Shown in pieces: positions 1 to 6,986 of a stretch of DNA of 13,540 nucleotides; positions within the stretch are counted from its first letter, which is position 1, and each line of letters opens with the position of its first letter. The translations under genes were made by a program, and so were the position numbers. The stretch is from Lachnospiraceae bacterium UBA3863 (lineage in GTDB: Bacteria; Bacillota; Clostridia; Lachnospirales; Lachnospiraceae). The notes under the pieces were generated by a model that was given only the letters and a program-made list of their open reading frames with translations, did no database searches and was not told the origin of the DNA. Location: the NCBI GenBank assembly GCA_002392385.1, contig DGGX01000188.1, positions 1 through 13,540 on the forward strand, written 5' to 3'.

Positions 1-1001
1 GCCTCGGACTTCTTGGCGATGCAGGGTCCCAGGAAGACCGTGATGCAGCCGGGGCGGGTCGCCTTGAGATAACGGGAGATGGCGCACATGGGGGAGACCA
101 CGGACGACATATTCTCCTCATACTGCTTGGGGAAATGCTTCCTGAGCATGTTGATGAAGGCGGGGCAGCAGGAGGTGGTCATCTTGTGGCCCTTCTCGTA
201 GGCTTCCGCCCATTCCTTGGACTCATAGGCCGCTGTCATGTCGCCGCCCAGGCCGACCTCCACCATGTCGGCGAATCCCATCTTCAGGAAGCCCTGACGG
301 ATGGACTGCATGGTGATGTCGGCGCCGAACTGACCTTCCGTCGCGGGCGCGGCCATGGCGATGACCTCGTGCCCTGCCCTGATGTGATTGATGATCTCCA
401 CCAGATAGGTCTTGGAGCCGATGGCGCCGAAGGGGCAGGAGTGGATGCAGTGACCGCACTGGATGCACTTGCTCTCGTCGATGCGGCAGATGCCGTACTC
501 ATCATAGGTGATGGCGCCCACAGGGCAGGCCTTCTTGCAGGGGCGGACTAGGTGAGCGATGGCGCCGTAAGGGCAGGCCTTGGCGCACATGCCGCACTCC
601 TTGCACTTGGTGGGATCGATGCGGGTCCTGTTCTCTCCGATGCTGATGGCGCCGAACTTACAGGAATTGATGCAGGCCTTGCCCATGCAGAGCCGGCAGT
701 TGTCCGTCACCGTGTAGGCGGAGAGCGGACACTCCTCGCAGGCCGTATTGATCACCTGGACGATGTTCTCAGAATCTCCGTTTCCGGTGGGATTCTGGGC
801 GCAGGACAGACGGATCCTCTGGCGCACGATCTCACGTTCCTTATATACACAGCAGCGGTAGGTGGCCATGGGACCGGGTATGATCTTATAGACCAGCTCC
901 TCCTTGGACTCCTCGTTCAGATTTCCGTCCCAGGCAAGCCGTGCGGTCTCTTCCATGATCTTATGTTTAAGCTTCACGAGTGTGGCATCATTTGTTACCA
1001 T
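1..1001 (-). CDS. Monomeric [FeFe]-hydrogenase, ferredoxin-fused, group B-like (partial, 3' end off window)
   Basis: 333 codons are visible before the gene leaves the window, so the C-terminal part is missing. Established family role: reversible H2 production/oxidation at an H-cluster in the cytoplasm, fed by ferredoxin-type clusters. Seen: an N-terminal cysteine-rich region (CEECP at 88-92, then C102, C105, C110, C114 in a CRLCMGKAC..SCKFGAI pattern); two ferredoxin-type motifs (CKECGMCAKACPYGAI at 133-148 and CIQCGHCIHSCPFGAI at 179-194); an intervening CKKACP; then the H-cluster signatures TSCCPAF (276-282) and GPCIAKK (325-331). The third H-cluster motif lies outside the window. The PAF and GPCIAKK spellings fit monomeric group B enzymes better than classical group A (PGW, MPCTAKK), but this subgroup call is from memory. 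The ATG at 1001 is preceded by GAGGAGGAG, a near-ideal ribosome binding site. It is divergent from the DJ-1 gene. Confidence 0.87.
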   Translation of the reverse strand, partial: MVTNDATLVKLKHKIMEETARLAWDGNLNEESKEELVYKIIPGPMATYRCCVYKEREIVRQRIRLSCAQNPTGNGDSENIVQVINTACEECPLSAYTVTDNCRLCMGKACINSCKFGAISIGENRTRIDPTKCKECGMCAKACPYGAIAHLVRPCKKACPVGAITYDEYGICRIDESKCIQCGHCIHSCPFGAIGSKTYLVEIINHIRAGHEVIAMAAPATEGQFGADITMQSIRQGFLKMGFADMVEVGLGGDMTAAYESKEWAEAYEKGHKMTTSCCPAFINMLRKHFPKQYEENMSSVVSPMCAISRYLKATRPGCITVFLGPCIAKKSE

Positions 1002-1037
1002 GTACTCCTCCTCTTTTTTGGTTGAACATATCGATTC

Positions 1038-1066
1038 ATTTTAATATCCGGAAACTGTCCTTTCAA
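1038..1066 (-). promoter_or_regulatory. Promoter of the [FeFe]-hydrogenase gene
   Basis: On the minus strand TTGAAA (1066-1061, 5/6 to the -35 consensus) is followed after 17 bp by TAAAAT (1043-1038, 5/6 to the -10). Transcription would start near 1031, giving a leader of about 30 nt that contains the AGGAGG ribosome binding site. The spacing and matches fit a housekeeping sigma-A promoter. Confidence 0.68.
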
Positions 1067-1090
1067 GTCCTTCCTGCGGAAAAAAGCCTG

Positions 1091-1099
1091 TGATATACT
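1091..1099 (+). promoter_or_regulatory. Extended -10 promoter element of the DJ-1 family gene
   Basis: TGA-TATACT is an extended -10 (TGn plus a 5/6 hexamer). No good -35 is seen; TTCCTG at 1071-1076 is the best at 17-bp spacing and matches poorly. An extended -10 can compensate for a weak -35. The predicted start is near 1106, with a leader of about 35 nt holding the GGGAGGA ribosome binding site. Confidence 0.45.
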
Positions 1100-1106
1100 T
1101 ATATCA
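1091..1106. promoter_or_regulatory. Perfect 7-bp inverted repeat, probable operator in divergent promoter region
   Basis: TGATATA-CT-TATATCA is a perfect 7+7 inverted repeat with a 2-bp centre. It overlaps the extended -10 of the DJ-1 gene and is centred about 67 bp upstream of the predicted hydrogenase start. A dimeric regulator here could block the DJ-1 promoter and, at a class-I-like distance, affect the hydrogenase. The half-site TGAT recalls Crp/Fnr-family half-sites, but the spacing differs from the classical TTGAT-N4-ATCAA box, so I do not assign a regulator. Such AT-rich dyads can occur by chance. Confidence 0.45.
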
Positions 1107-1141
1107 GTAATTTTCTTGCGTTTCCTGTGGGAGGATCAAAT

Positions 1142-1732
1142 ATGAACACTGCTCCGAAGATCGCTCTGATGATGGCGGACGGCTGTGAAGAGGTGGAAGC
1201 TCTCTCCGTGGCCGATCTCCTCTACCGCGCCGGCATCCCCGCCGACCTGATTTCTGTATCGGAAGACAGAACGGTGACGTCTTCTCATAAGATCCGCATC
1301 CTGGCGGATGCCTGTATCGGGGAGACCGATCTCAGCACCTATGACATGATCGTCCTGCCCGGCGGCATCCCGGGCACCCCCAATCTCAAGGCCTGCCGCC
1401 CTCTTACGGACAGTCTCACGGCCTTCCATAATACGGGCAAGCCTCTGGCCGCCATCTGCGCCGCCCCTTCCATCCTGGCGGAGCTGGGCATGCTCGAGGG
1501 CGTCCGCGCCACCTGCAACCCTTCCTTTGAACATGTGCTCACGGACCACGGCGCCGATCTGGTGCGCGAACCCGCCGTCACCGCCCTGCCCGCCGAGGGG
1601 AGCGGCAAGGGTGCCCTCATCACCAGCCGGGGCATGGGGACCGCCATCGCCTTCGGTCTGGCCATCACCGCCTATTTCTGCGGGAAAGAGACGGCGGAGA
1701 ATCTGGGCAGGAAGGTCCTCTACTATACCTGA
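1142..1732 (+). CDS. DJ-1/PfpI (ThiJ) family protein
   Basis: 196 aa, the usual size of the single-domain DJ-1 class I glutamine-amidotransferase-like fold. Seen: the nucleophile-elbow cysteine C106 in the motif AAICAAP, the conserved acidic patch GCEEVE at 14-19 (E19 corresponds by position to the glutamate that hydrogen-bonds the catalytic cysteine), and the strand-turn VLPGGIPG at 71-78. Family roles include deglycase/glyoxalase III-like activity on methylglyoxal adducts and oxidative-stress protection; which applies here cannot be read from sequence. I chose the ATG at 1142 because GGGAGGA sits 7 nt upstream. An in-frame GTG at 1127 would place the ribosome binding site inside the gene. 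It is monocistronic: its own promoter lies upstream and a strong terminator follows 35 bp after the stop. Confidence 0.9.
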   Translation: MNTAPKIALMMADGCEEVEALSVADLLYRAGIPADLISVSEDRTVTSSHKIRILADACIGETDLSTYDMIVLPGGIPGTPNLKACRPLTDSLTAFHNTGKPLAAICAAPSILAELGMLEGVRATCNPSFEHVLTDHGADLVREPAVTALPAEGSGKGALITSRGMGTAIAFGLAITAYFCGKETAENLGRKVLYYT

Positions 1733-1767
1733 ATGCTTTCTGAGAAAATAATAATTGTACGGCAGAG

Positions 1768-1810
1768 CCGGAGGGCCCCGCTTTCAGCGGGATCCTCCGG
1801 TTCTTTTTAT
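1768..1810 (+). terminator. Rho-independent terminator of the DJ-1 gene
   Basis: CCGGAGG (1768-1774) pairs with CCTCCGG (1794-1800), and inside it CCCGCT (1777-1782) pairs with AGCGGG (1786-1791) around a TTC loop. The T-rich run TTCTTTTTATT follows at once. The tail is good only on the plus strand. The same hairpin lies 22 bp past the malQ stop on the other strand and may also end or protect that transcript. Confidence 0.88.
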
Positions 1811-1821
1811 TCATTTTGAAT

Positions 1822-3351
1822 TCACTCCGGCAGTCTGCGATAGATGCGGGCCAGGTCGCGCATCCTTCCCGCCAGCTCGCCGGTGCAGGCCGCGCTGTCC
1901 AGGCGCCAGCACCAGTTGCCTCCCAGGGTGGAAGGGGTGTTGATCCTGCCCTCGCTCCCCAGCTCCAGGTAGTCCTGCATGGGGATCACCGCCACAGAGG
2001 CGCGGCTGCGCAGGGCCAGCCGGATCATATCGTCCACGATCCACTCGTCCCCTCTGGAGCCGCAGTAGTCTCTCACGTTCTGTTTCACCCACTCCGCCTG
2101 GCTGTCGAACCAGCCTCTGGTGGTGTCGTTGTCGTGGGTCCCGGTATAGACCACGCAGTTCTCCGGGTAGTTGTGGGGCAGGTAGTCGTTGTCCTCCGCC
2201 GTGTCGAAGGCGAACTGCAGGACCTTCATCCCGGGATAGCCGGTCTCCCTGAGCAGGGCGTGGACAGAGGGCGTCAGATAGCCGAGATCCTCCGCGATGA
2301 TGGCCTGGTCCCCAAGCCTTTCCTCCAGGACCCGGAAGAGGTCCGCCCCCGGCCCGGGCCGCCACTCGCCCGTGCGAGCGCTGTCGGCCGTTCCCGGGAT
2401 CGCGTAGTACTCGTCAAAACCTCTGAAATGGTCGATCCGGACCATGTCATAGAGCTTAAAGCAGCAGTCCAGTCTCTCGATCCACCAGGCGTAGCCGGTC
2501 TCCCTGTGGCGGGGCCAGCGATAGATGGGGTTGCCCCAGAGCTGACCGTCGTCGGAGAAGGCGTCCGGCGGACAGCCCGCCACCACCGTCGGGAAGCCTC
2601 TGTCATCCAGCTCGAAAAGCTCCGGATGGCTCCAGGTGTCCGCGCTGTCCAGGGCCACATAGATGGGGATATCCCCGATGATGCGGATCCCCTTGCCGTT
2701 GGCGTAGGCGCGCAGGGCGTGCCACTGCTCGTCGAAAAGGAACTGGACGAAGGCATAGAAGCGGCACTGCTCCGACAGCTCCTCGCGCCGGCGGGCCATT
2801 GCCTCCGGCCGGCGCAGACGGATGTCTTCGTCCCACTCCAGCCAGCTCTTGCCGCCGTACTGCTCCTTGACGGCACTGAAGAGGCAGTAGTCCTCCAGCC
2901 AGCTCGTCCTGCGGATGTATTCCTCGAAGCGCTCCCGCTCCCGCTGGAAATCGCCGCCGGCCCACTCAGGCAGGGGATTCTCGCAGAAGGGGCTGTTATA
3001 ATAGGCTTTTCTCAGGAGCACCCACCGTTCCTCATAGAGGCGGCCATAGTCGATGGTGCCCGGGTCCTCTCCCCCCGCAAAGGTCTCCAGGTCCTCGCTG
3101 TCCAGATAGCCCTTCTGTCTCAGGGCCTCCGGATCGATCAGATAAGGATTGCCGGCGAAGGTGGAGAAGGACTGATAGGGAGAATCCCCGTAGCCCGTCT
3201 GGCCCAGAGGCAGGATCTGCCAGTAGGTCTGCCCCGCGTCCTGCAGGAAATCCACAAAACGCCTGGCCTCCTCAGAGAGGCATCCGATCCCGCCGGGGGA
3301 CGGCAGCGCCGTCACCGGCAGAAGTACACCGCATCTTCTACTCGTGCCCAT
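1822..3351 (-). CDS. malQ: 4-alpha-glucanotransferase (amylomaltase, GH77)
   Basis: 509 aa, matching the short (about 500 aa) bacterial/plant DPE1-type enzyme rather than the roughly 690-aa E. coli MalQ. It moves glucan chains between maltodextrins or glycogen-derived oligomers in the cytoplasm. Seen: the N-terminal signature LPVTALPSP...G at 11-21, WQILPLGQTGYGDSPYQ at 44-60, nucleophile D307 in RIDHFRGF, acid/base E354 in IIAEDLG, transition-state-stabilising D407 in TGTHDNDTTRGW, and NTPSTLGGNW near the C-terminus. All catalytic residues are intact. The ATG at 3351 has AAGGAAG upstream and matches the family N-terminus; the reading frame continues upstream but overlaps the end of rho. It lies 31 bp downstream of rho on the same strand with no terminator or promoter between them, so co-transcription is likely. 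Confidence 0.96.
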   Translation of the reverse strand: MGTSRRCGVLLPVTALPSPGGIGCLSEEARRFVDFLQDAGQTYWQILPLGQTGYGDSPYQSFSTFAGNPYLIDPEALRQKGYLDSEDLETFAGGEDPGTIDYGRLYEERWVLLRKAYYNSPFCENPLPEWAGGDFQRERERFEEYIRRTSWLEDYCLFSAVKEQYGGKSWLEWDEDIRLRRPEAMARRREELSEQCRFYAFVQFLFDEQWHALRAYANGKGIRIIGDIPIYVALDSADTWSHPELFELDDRGFPTVVAGCPPDAFSDDGQLWGNPIYRWPRHRETGYAWWIERLDCCFKLYDMVRIDHFRGFDEYYAIPGTADSARTGEWRPGPGADLFRVLEERLGDQAIIAEDLGYLTPSVHALLRETGYPGMKVLQFAFDTAEDNDYLPHNYPENCVVYTGTHDNDTTRGWFDSQAEWVKQNVRDYCGSRGDEWIVDDMIRLALRSRASVAVIPMQDYLELGSEGRINTPSTLGGNWCWRLDSAACTGELAGRMRDLARIYRRLPE

Positions 3352-3382
3352 AACTACTTCCTTGTTAAACCTTTTTAAATGA

Positions 3383-4747
3383 TTACATCCATTTCTGTCT
3401 GCTGACCATGGCCACGAACTCGCCGTTATTGCGGGTCCGCGCGAACAGGTCCAGCACCTGGTTGACATTCTCCGCTCCCTGGCTGCCGATGAAGGCCCGG
3501 CGGACCGTGTTGATGGCCTCCAGCTCATCCGGCGACAGCAGCAGGTCGTCCCTGCGGGTGCCCGATTTCTGGATATCGATGGCCGGGAAGACCCTGCGCT
3601 CCGACATCCTTCTGTCCAGGACCAGCTCCATGTTGCCGGTCCCCTTGAACTCCTCGTAGACCACCTCGTCCATCTTGCTGCCCGTCTCGATCAGGGCCGT
3701 GGCGAGGATGGTCAGGCTGCCGCCCTCCCGCATGTTCCTGGCCGCGCCGAAGAACCGTTTAGGCATATGGAGGGCGGCCGGGTCCAGACCGCCGGACAGG
3801 GTCCTGCCGCTGGGAGTCTCTGTCAGGTTGTAGGCCCGGGTCAGCCGGGTGATGCTGTCCAGAAGGATCATGACGTCCTTCTTGTGCTCCACCAGCCTTT
3901 TGGCCCGCTCGATGGCCATCTCCGACACCCGCTTGTGGTGTTCGGGCAGCTCATCGAAGGTGGAGTAGATCACCTCCACGCCGGGGCCCTCGATGGCCTC
4001 CTTAATGTCGGTCACCTCCTCCGGCCGCTCGTCGATCAGGAGAATGATCAGGTGGATCTCCGGGTTGCCGATCTTGACCGATTTGGCTACTTCCTTGAGG
4101 AGGGTCGTCTTGCCGGCCTTGGGCGGGGATACGATCATGCCTCTCTGGCCCTTGCCCACCGGACTCATCAGGTCCATCACCCGCATGGAGATGCCGGCAC
4201 CGGGCCTTTCCAAACGGATCCGCTCCGACGGAAATATGGGGGTCATGTTCTCGAAATTGTAACGGCGGGTGGCCTCTTCCGGCCGCATGCCGTTGACGGA
4301 CTTTACATAGAGCAGGGCGCTGAATTTCTCCTCCCTGGTCTTCACACGGATGTTGCCGACGATGACGTCGCCGGTCTTGAGGTTGAAACGGCGGATCTGG
4401 CTGGGGGAGACATAAATGTCGTTCTCACCGGGCAGATAGTTGGCGCAGCGTATGAATCCGAAGCCGTCGGTCATGACCTCCAGGATGCCGTTGGCCATAT
4501 TGCCGCTGTCCAGTTCCTTCTGGAAACTGTCCTTGTGAACAACCGGCGAGTCCGCCCGCTGCTGAATGCTTTTAGGGATCTTGCCCTTGTTCTGTGCCTG
4601 GATCTTCTGGGCGTCGATCTCGTCCTGCTTGAGCATGGCGTCGATGAGCTCCGCTTTCCGAAGGGTGGATGTCCGTTTCATGCCGCGGTTCTTGGCGATC
4701 TCCCGGAGATCGTGCAGCGACAGCGTTTCATATCTATCTCTTGTCAT
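3383..4747 (-). CDS. rho: Transcription termination factor Rho
   Basis: 454 aa hexameric RNA-dependent ATPase/helicase that ends transcription. Seen in order: Rho_N helical domain (about 8-45, [14 protein letters not shown]), a charged linker to about 80, the cold-shock-like RNA-binding domain (about 85-150, with DGFGFIR at 94-100 and the IYVSP motif at 111-115), then the ATPase core with Walker A PPKAGKTT (208-215), LIDERPEEV (238-246), Walker [13 protein letters not shown] (291-302), the Q-loop region [10 protein letters not shown] (329-338) and the C-terminal [17 protein letters not shown]. All functional motifs are intact. The ATG at 4747 starts a canonical Rho_N domain and has AAAGGA upstream, although at a rather long spacing. 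It appears to head a rho-malQ unit; rpmE, which follows rho in many Bacillota, is not the next gene here. Confidence 0.97.
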   Translation of the reverse strand: MTRDRYETLSLHDLREIAKNRGMKRTSTLRKAELIDAMLKQDEIDAQKIQAQNKGKIPKSIQQRADSPVVHKDSFQKELDSGNMANGILEVMTDGFGFIRCANYLPGENDIYVSPSQIRRFNLKTGDVIVGNIRVKTREEKFSALLYVKSVNGMRPEEATRRYNFENMTPIFPSERIRLERPGAGISMRVMDLMSPVGKGQRGMIVSPPKAGKTTLLKEVAKSVKIGNPEIHLIILLIDERPEEVTDIKEAIEGPGVEVIYSTFDELPEHHKRVSEMAIERAKRLVEHKKDVMILLDSITRLTRAYNLTETPSGRTLSGGLDPAALHMPKRFFGAARNMREGGSLTILATALIETGSKMDEVVYEEFKGTGNMELVLDRRMSERRVFPAIDIQKSGTRRDDLLLSPDELEAINTVRRAFIGSQGAENVNQVLDLFARTRNNGEFVAMVSRQKWM

Positions 4748-4964
4748 ATATTGAAATGATCCTTTCTATGCCTTTTTACGGCACGCGGCTGCTATGCAGC
4801 TTCCCTGAACAGACGACCGTCGGCCGCCGGGCAGAGCAGACGTTTCCGGTCATCTCTTTATAAATGTATGCGTGGGATTAAAATGCATGATACTGCTGAC
4901 AGGCATATACGACAGAACAGCGCCGCGGCATAAATAAGAGATGGAACCGCCGGCATCTTTACAG
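4748..4964 (-). other. Intergenic region upstream of rho (probable long leader)
   Basis: This gap holds no convincing gene. On the minus strand TATAAA (4862-4857) is the best -10-like hexamer but its -35 is poor. If used, it would give a leader of about 100 nt. A short hairpin GCTGC-TAT-GCAGC (4788-4800) lies 41 bp before the rho start. Rho genes are often autoregulated through leader termination; whether that applies here is inference. Confidence 0.35.
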
Positions 4965-4988
4965 AGAGGGCACATGTGTGTGCCCTCT
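4965..4988 (-). terminator. Hairpin downstream of DUF4364 gene, probable terminator
   Basis: AGAGGGCACA (4965-4974) and TGTGCCCTCT (4979-4988) form a perfect 10-bp stem with a 4-nt loop, 19 bp past the DUF4364 stop. Neither strand has a real T-tract, so intrinsic termination would be weak. It may instead protect the 3' end or work with Rho. Confidence 0.5.
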
Positions 4989-5007
4989 TGATCTGATTAT
5001 ATAGACT

Positions 5008-5517
5008 TCACATTATTTTTTCAATGAGGAGGCTGTAGATCTCCTCACTGTTTTTCTTGAGCTGTCCGGCCGCTTCCCGGGCGCTCTCCTCGTCGGGCAG
5101 CCGCAGGGTGATCTCCATGAGGCGGATCCCCTTTTCAGAGGCCTTGAGTGTCACTTCGAAGCCGCCCTGGACCTTGTGGTAGTCCGCGCGCAGGTCTCTC
5201 TCGTCCCGCAGCTCCTCTCCGTTCTCCTTCAGATACCGGTCGGCCGCGGCCCTGAGGCCCGCGTCCAGATGGCCGTAGAAGAGACGGAGGGTCTCCTCCC
5301 CCTCCGGGGTCAGGTACAGGAAGGTCCTGTCCGGGTCATTCTCAGCCCGCACGAGACCGCTCTCCTCCAGCTCCGCGTAGCTCTGGGTCAGGGTCAGCAG
5401 ATTGACCAGACACTGGTCCAGAAGGAATTCCGACAGGCGGGGCATGGCGATGGGGCCGCCTGTCCGGTCCAGCATGTAGAGGACCAGGAGCTTGCCTGTC
5501 GTCAGCGATGATGTCAT
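5008..5517 (-). CDS. DUF4364 family protein, winged-helix-like
   Basis: 169 aa. The N-terminal pattern (LVLYMLDRTGGPIAMPRLSEFLL, then LTQSYAELEESGLVRAE and FLYLTPEGEETLRLF) resembles the DUF4364 family found in Clostridia. The helix-turn-helix-like order plus a strand-wing (about residues 10-85) looks like a winged-helix DNA-binding fold of the PadR/MarR kind; the last 80 residues are mostly charged strands and helices. Family function is not established, and I recognise it from pattern memory only. The ATG at 5517 shares ATGA with the stop of rarA (4-bp overlap), so the two are almost certainly translationally coupled. No separate ribosome binding site was examined as decisive. It is the last gene before a hairpin. 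Confidence 0.8.
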   Translation of the reverse strand: MTSSLTTGKLLVLYMLDRTGGPIAMPRLSEFLLDQCLVNLLTLTQSYAELEESGLVRAENDPDRTFLYLTPEGEETLRLFYGHLDAGLRAAADRYLKENGEELRDERDLRADYHKVQGGFEVTLKASEKGIRLMEITLRLPDEESAREAAGQLKKNSEEIYSLLIEKIM

Positions 5518-6884
5518 GGCGTCTCCTCTCCTCTCTGTCTGAGCGTCTCCGGCTCAGTGTAACGACCGTCTCCCGTCAGGGCGGCCATATACCTGCGGAT
5601 CTCCTGCTCATGGCCGTTCTCAGAGGGATGGTAGAGCTTTCTGCCCCGGATCTCCTCCGGGAGATAGGGCTGTCCGCTGTAGTGTCCCTCGTATTCGTGG
5701 GCATACTGGTAGCCCAGTCCGCGGCCCATGAACCGGGCGCCGTCGTAGTGGGCGTCCCGGAGATAGCCGGGAATGGGAAGGGGCCCCGTTTCCTCTACCA
5801 GCGCCCGGGCCTGAGAGACCGACTCCACGGCCGTATTGCTCTTGGGGGCCGTGGCCACATATTCCGCCGCCTGGGCCAGGACGATCTGGGATTCCGGCAT
5901 CCCCAGCCGCTCACAGGCCAGCGAGCAGTTGACGGCCACCACCATGGCCATGGGATCGGCGTTGCCCACGTCCTCAGAGGCACAGATCATGATACGGCGG
6001 GCGATGAATTCCGGCTGCTCTCCCGCCTCCAGCATTCTGGCCAGATAGTAGACGGCCGCGTCCGGATCGCTCCCCCGCATGCTTTTGATAAAAGCGGAGA
6101 TGGTATCGTAGTGGTTGTCGCCCTTCTTGTCGTAACGGGCCGGCCTGTTCTGGACGCACTCCCTGAGCACATCCTCCGTCAGATGGATGACGCCGTCTCC
6201 CGAAGGGGGCGTCGTCAGGACGGCCAGTTCCACGGCATTGAGGGCCTTGCGGGCATCTCCGCCCGCCACGTCCGCCAGCCAGTCCGCGGCCTCCGGGTCG
6301 ATGGCGGCGCCGTAGGCGCCCATGCCTCTCTCCCGGTCCGTGACGGCCCGCAGGATCAGGGCACGGACATCCTCCCTGTCCAGGGGATGGAGCTCGAAGA
6401 GCAGGGACCGGGACAGGAGCGCCCCGTTGACCTCAAAATAAGGATTCTCCGTCGTCGCCCCGATCAGGGTGACCGTGCCGTCCTCCACGAAGGGCAGCAG
6501 GTAGTCCTGCTGGGATTTATTGAAGCGGTGGATCTCGTCAATGAAGAGGATTGTCTTCTTCCCGTACATGCCCCGCACTTCCCTGGCCCTGCGGATGACA
6601 TCCTCCATCTCCTTCTTGCCGGAGGACGTGGCATTGATCTGGACGAATTCTGATCTGGTGACGCCGGCGATGACCATGGCCAGGGTCGTCTTGCCGGTGC
6701 CGGGCGGTCCATAGAAAAGGACGCTGCCCAGCTTGTCGGCCATGATGGCCCTCTGCAGCAGCTTGCCCTCCCCCAGTATATGGCGCTGTCCGACGACCTC
6801 CTCCAGCGTACGGGGACGCAGTCTGGCCGCCAGCGGCGATTCCTCCTCCATATCCTGCTCGCGCATATAGGAAAAAAGGTCCAA
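5514..6884 (-). CDS. rarA: Replication-associated recombination protein A (RarA/MgsA), AAA+ ATPase
   Basis: 456 aa. RarA is a clamp-loader-like AAA+ ATPase that acts at stalled forks. Seen: SPLAARLRPRTLEEVVGQ (16-33), Walker A GPPGTGKT (59-66), Walker B ILFIDEIHRF (112-121), sensor 1 GATTENP (142-148), SRSLLFEL (158-165) with the arginine-finger region, then the C-terminal oligomerisation domain with IARRIMICASEDVGNADP and AAEYVATAPKSN. No motif is missing. The start is a TTG at 6884: AGAGGTGG lies 3 nt before it and the predicted N-terminus, MDLFSYMRE, agrees with the family as I remember it. The next in-frame ATG is codon 7. It overlaps the downstream DUF4364 gene by 4 bp; the pfp gene lies 102 bp upstream with a hairpin between. 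Confidence 0.95.
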   Translation of the reverse strand: MDLFSYMREQDMEEESPLAARLRPRTLEEVVGQRHILGEGKLLQRAIMADKLGSVLFYGPPGTGKTTLAMVIAGVTRSEFVQINATSSGKKEMEDVIRRAREVRGMYGKKTILFIDEIHRFNKSQQDYLLPFVEDGTVTLIGATTENPYFEVNGALLSRSLLFELHPLDREDVRALILRAVTDRERGMGAYGAAIDPEAADWLADVAGGDARKALNAVELAVLTTPPSGDGVIHLTEDVLRECVQNRPARYDKKGDNHYDTISAFIKSMRGSDPDAAVYYLARMLEAGEQPEFIARRIMICASEDVGNADPMAMVVAVNCSLACERLGMPESQIVLAQAAEYVATAPKSNTAVESVSQARALVEETGPLPIPGYLRDAHYDGARFMGRGLGYQYAHEYEGHYSGQPYLPEEIRGRKLYHPSENGHEQEIRRYMAALTGDGRYTEPETLRQRGEETP

Positions 6885-6887
6885 AAT

Positions 6888-6895
6888 CCACCTCT
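6888..6895 (-). promoter_or_regulatory. Ribosome binding site deciding the rarA TTG start
   Basis: AGAGGTGG on the minus strand, 3 nt before TTG at 6884. It is the only Shine-Dalgarno-like sequence near the N-terminus, and it favours TTG over the ATG at codon 7. Confidence 0.6.
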
Positions 6896-6905
6896 CAAAC
6901 CGGAA

Positions 6906-6944
6906 GGGCCGTCGTATTAAGTCACATCCTTAACACAACGGCCC
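6906..6944 (-). terminator. Composite hairpin between pfp and rarA
   Basis: GGGCCGT (6906-6912) pairs with ACGGCCC (6938-6944), and inside it TTAAG (6917-6921) pairs with CTTAA (6929-6933). It lies 42 bp past the pfp stop and 10 bp before the rarA ribosome binding site. There is no T-tract after the stem on the minus strand, so it is more likely a partial terminator or an RNA processing/stability element. No separate rarA promoter is visible between this hairpin and the start, which suggests read-through. Confidence 0.45.
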
Positions 6945-6986
6945 GCTGTTCCTGCTTCTTTCTTAGTTTACTGTTCCCGGAAGGTC

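Noticed and set aside
135..1025. Plus-strand frames opposite the hydrogenase gene
   Set aside because: The minus strand carries ordered ferredoxin and H-cluster cysteine motifs and a good promoter and ribosome binding site.
1816..3378. 520-codon plus-strand frame opposite malQ
   Set aside because: malQ on the minus strand has every GH77 catalytic residue. The plus-strand frame has no domain and is a mirror of its codon use.
3352..3528. Upstream extension of malQ to an ATG at 3528
   Set aside because: The extra 59 residues overlap the 3' end of rho, have no family similarity and the AAGGAAG site lies just before the ATG at 3351.
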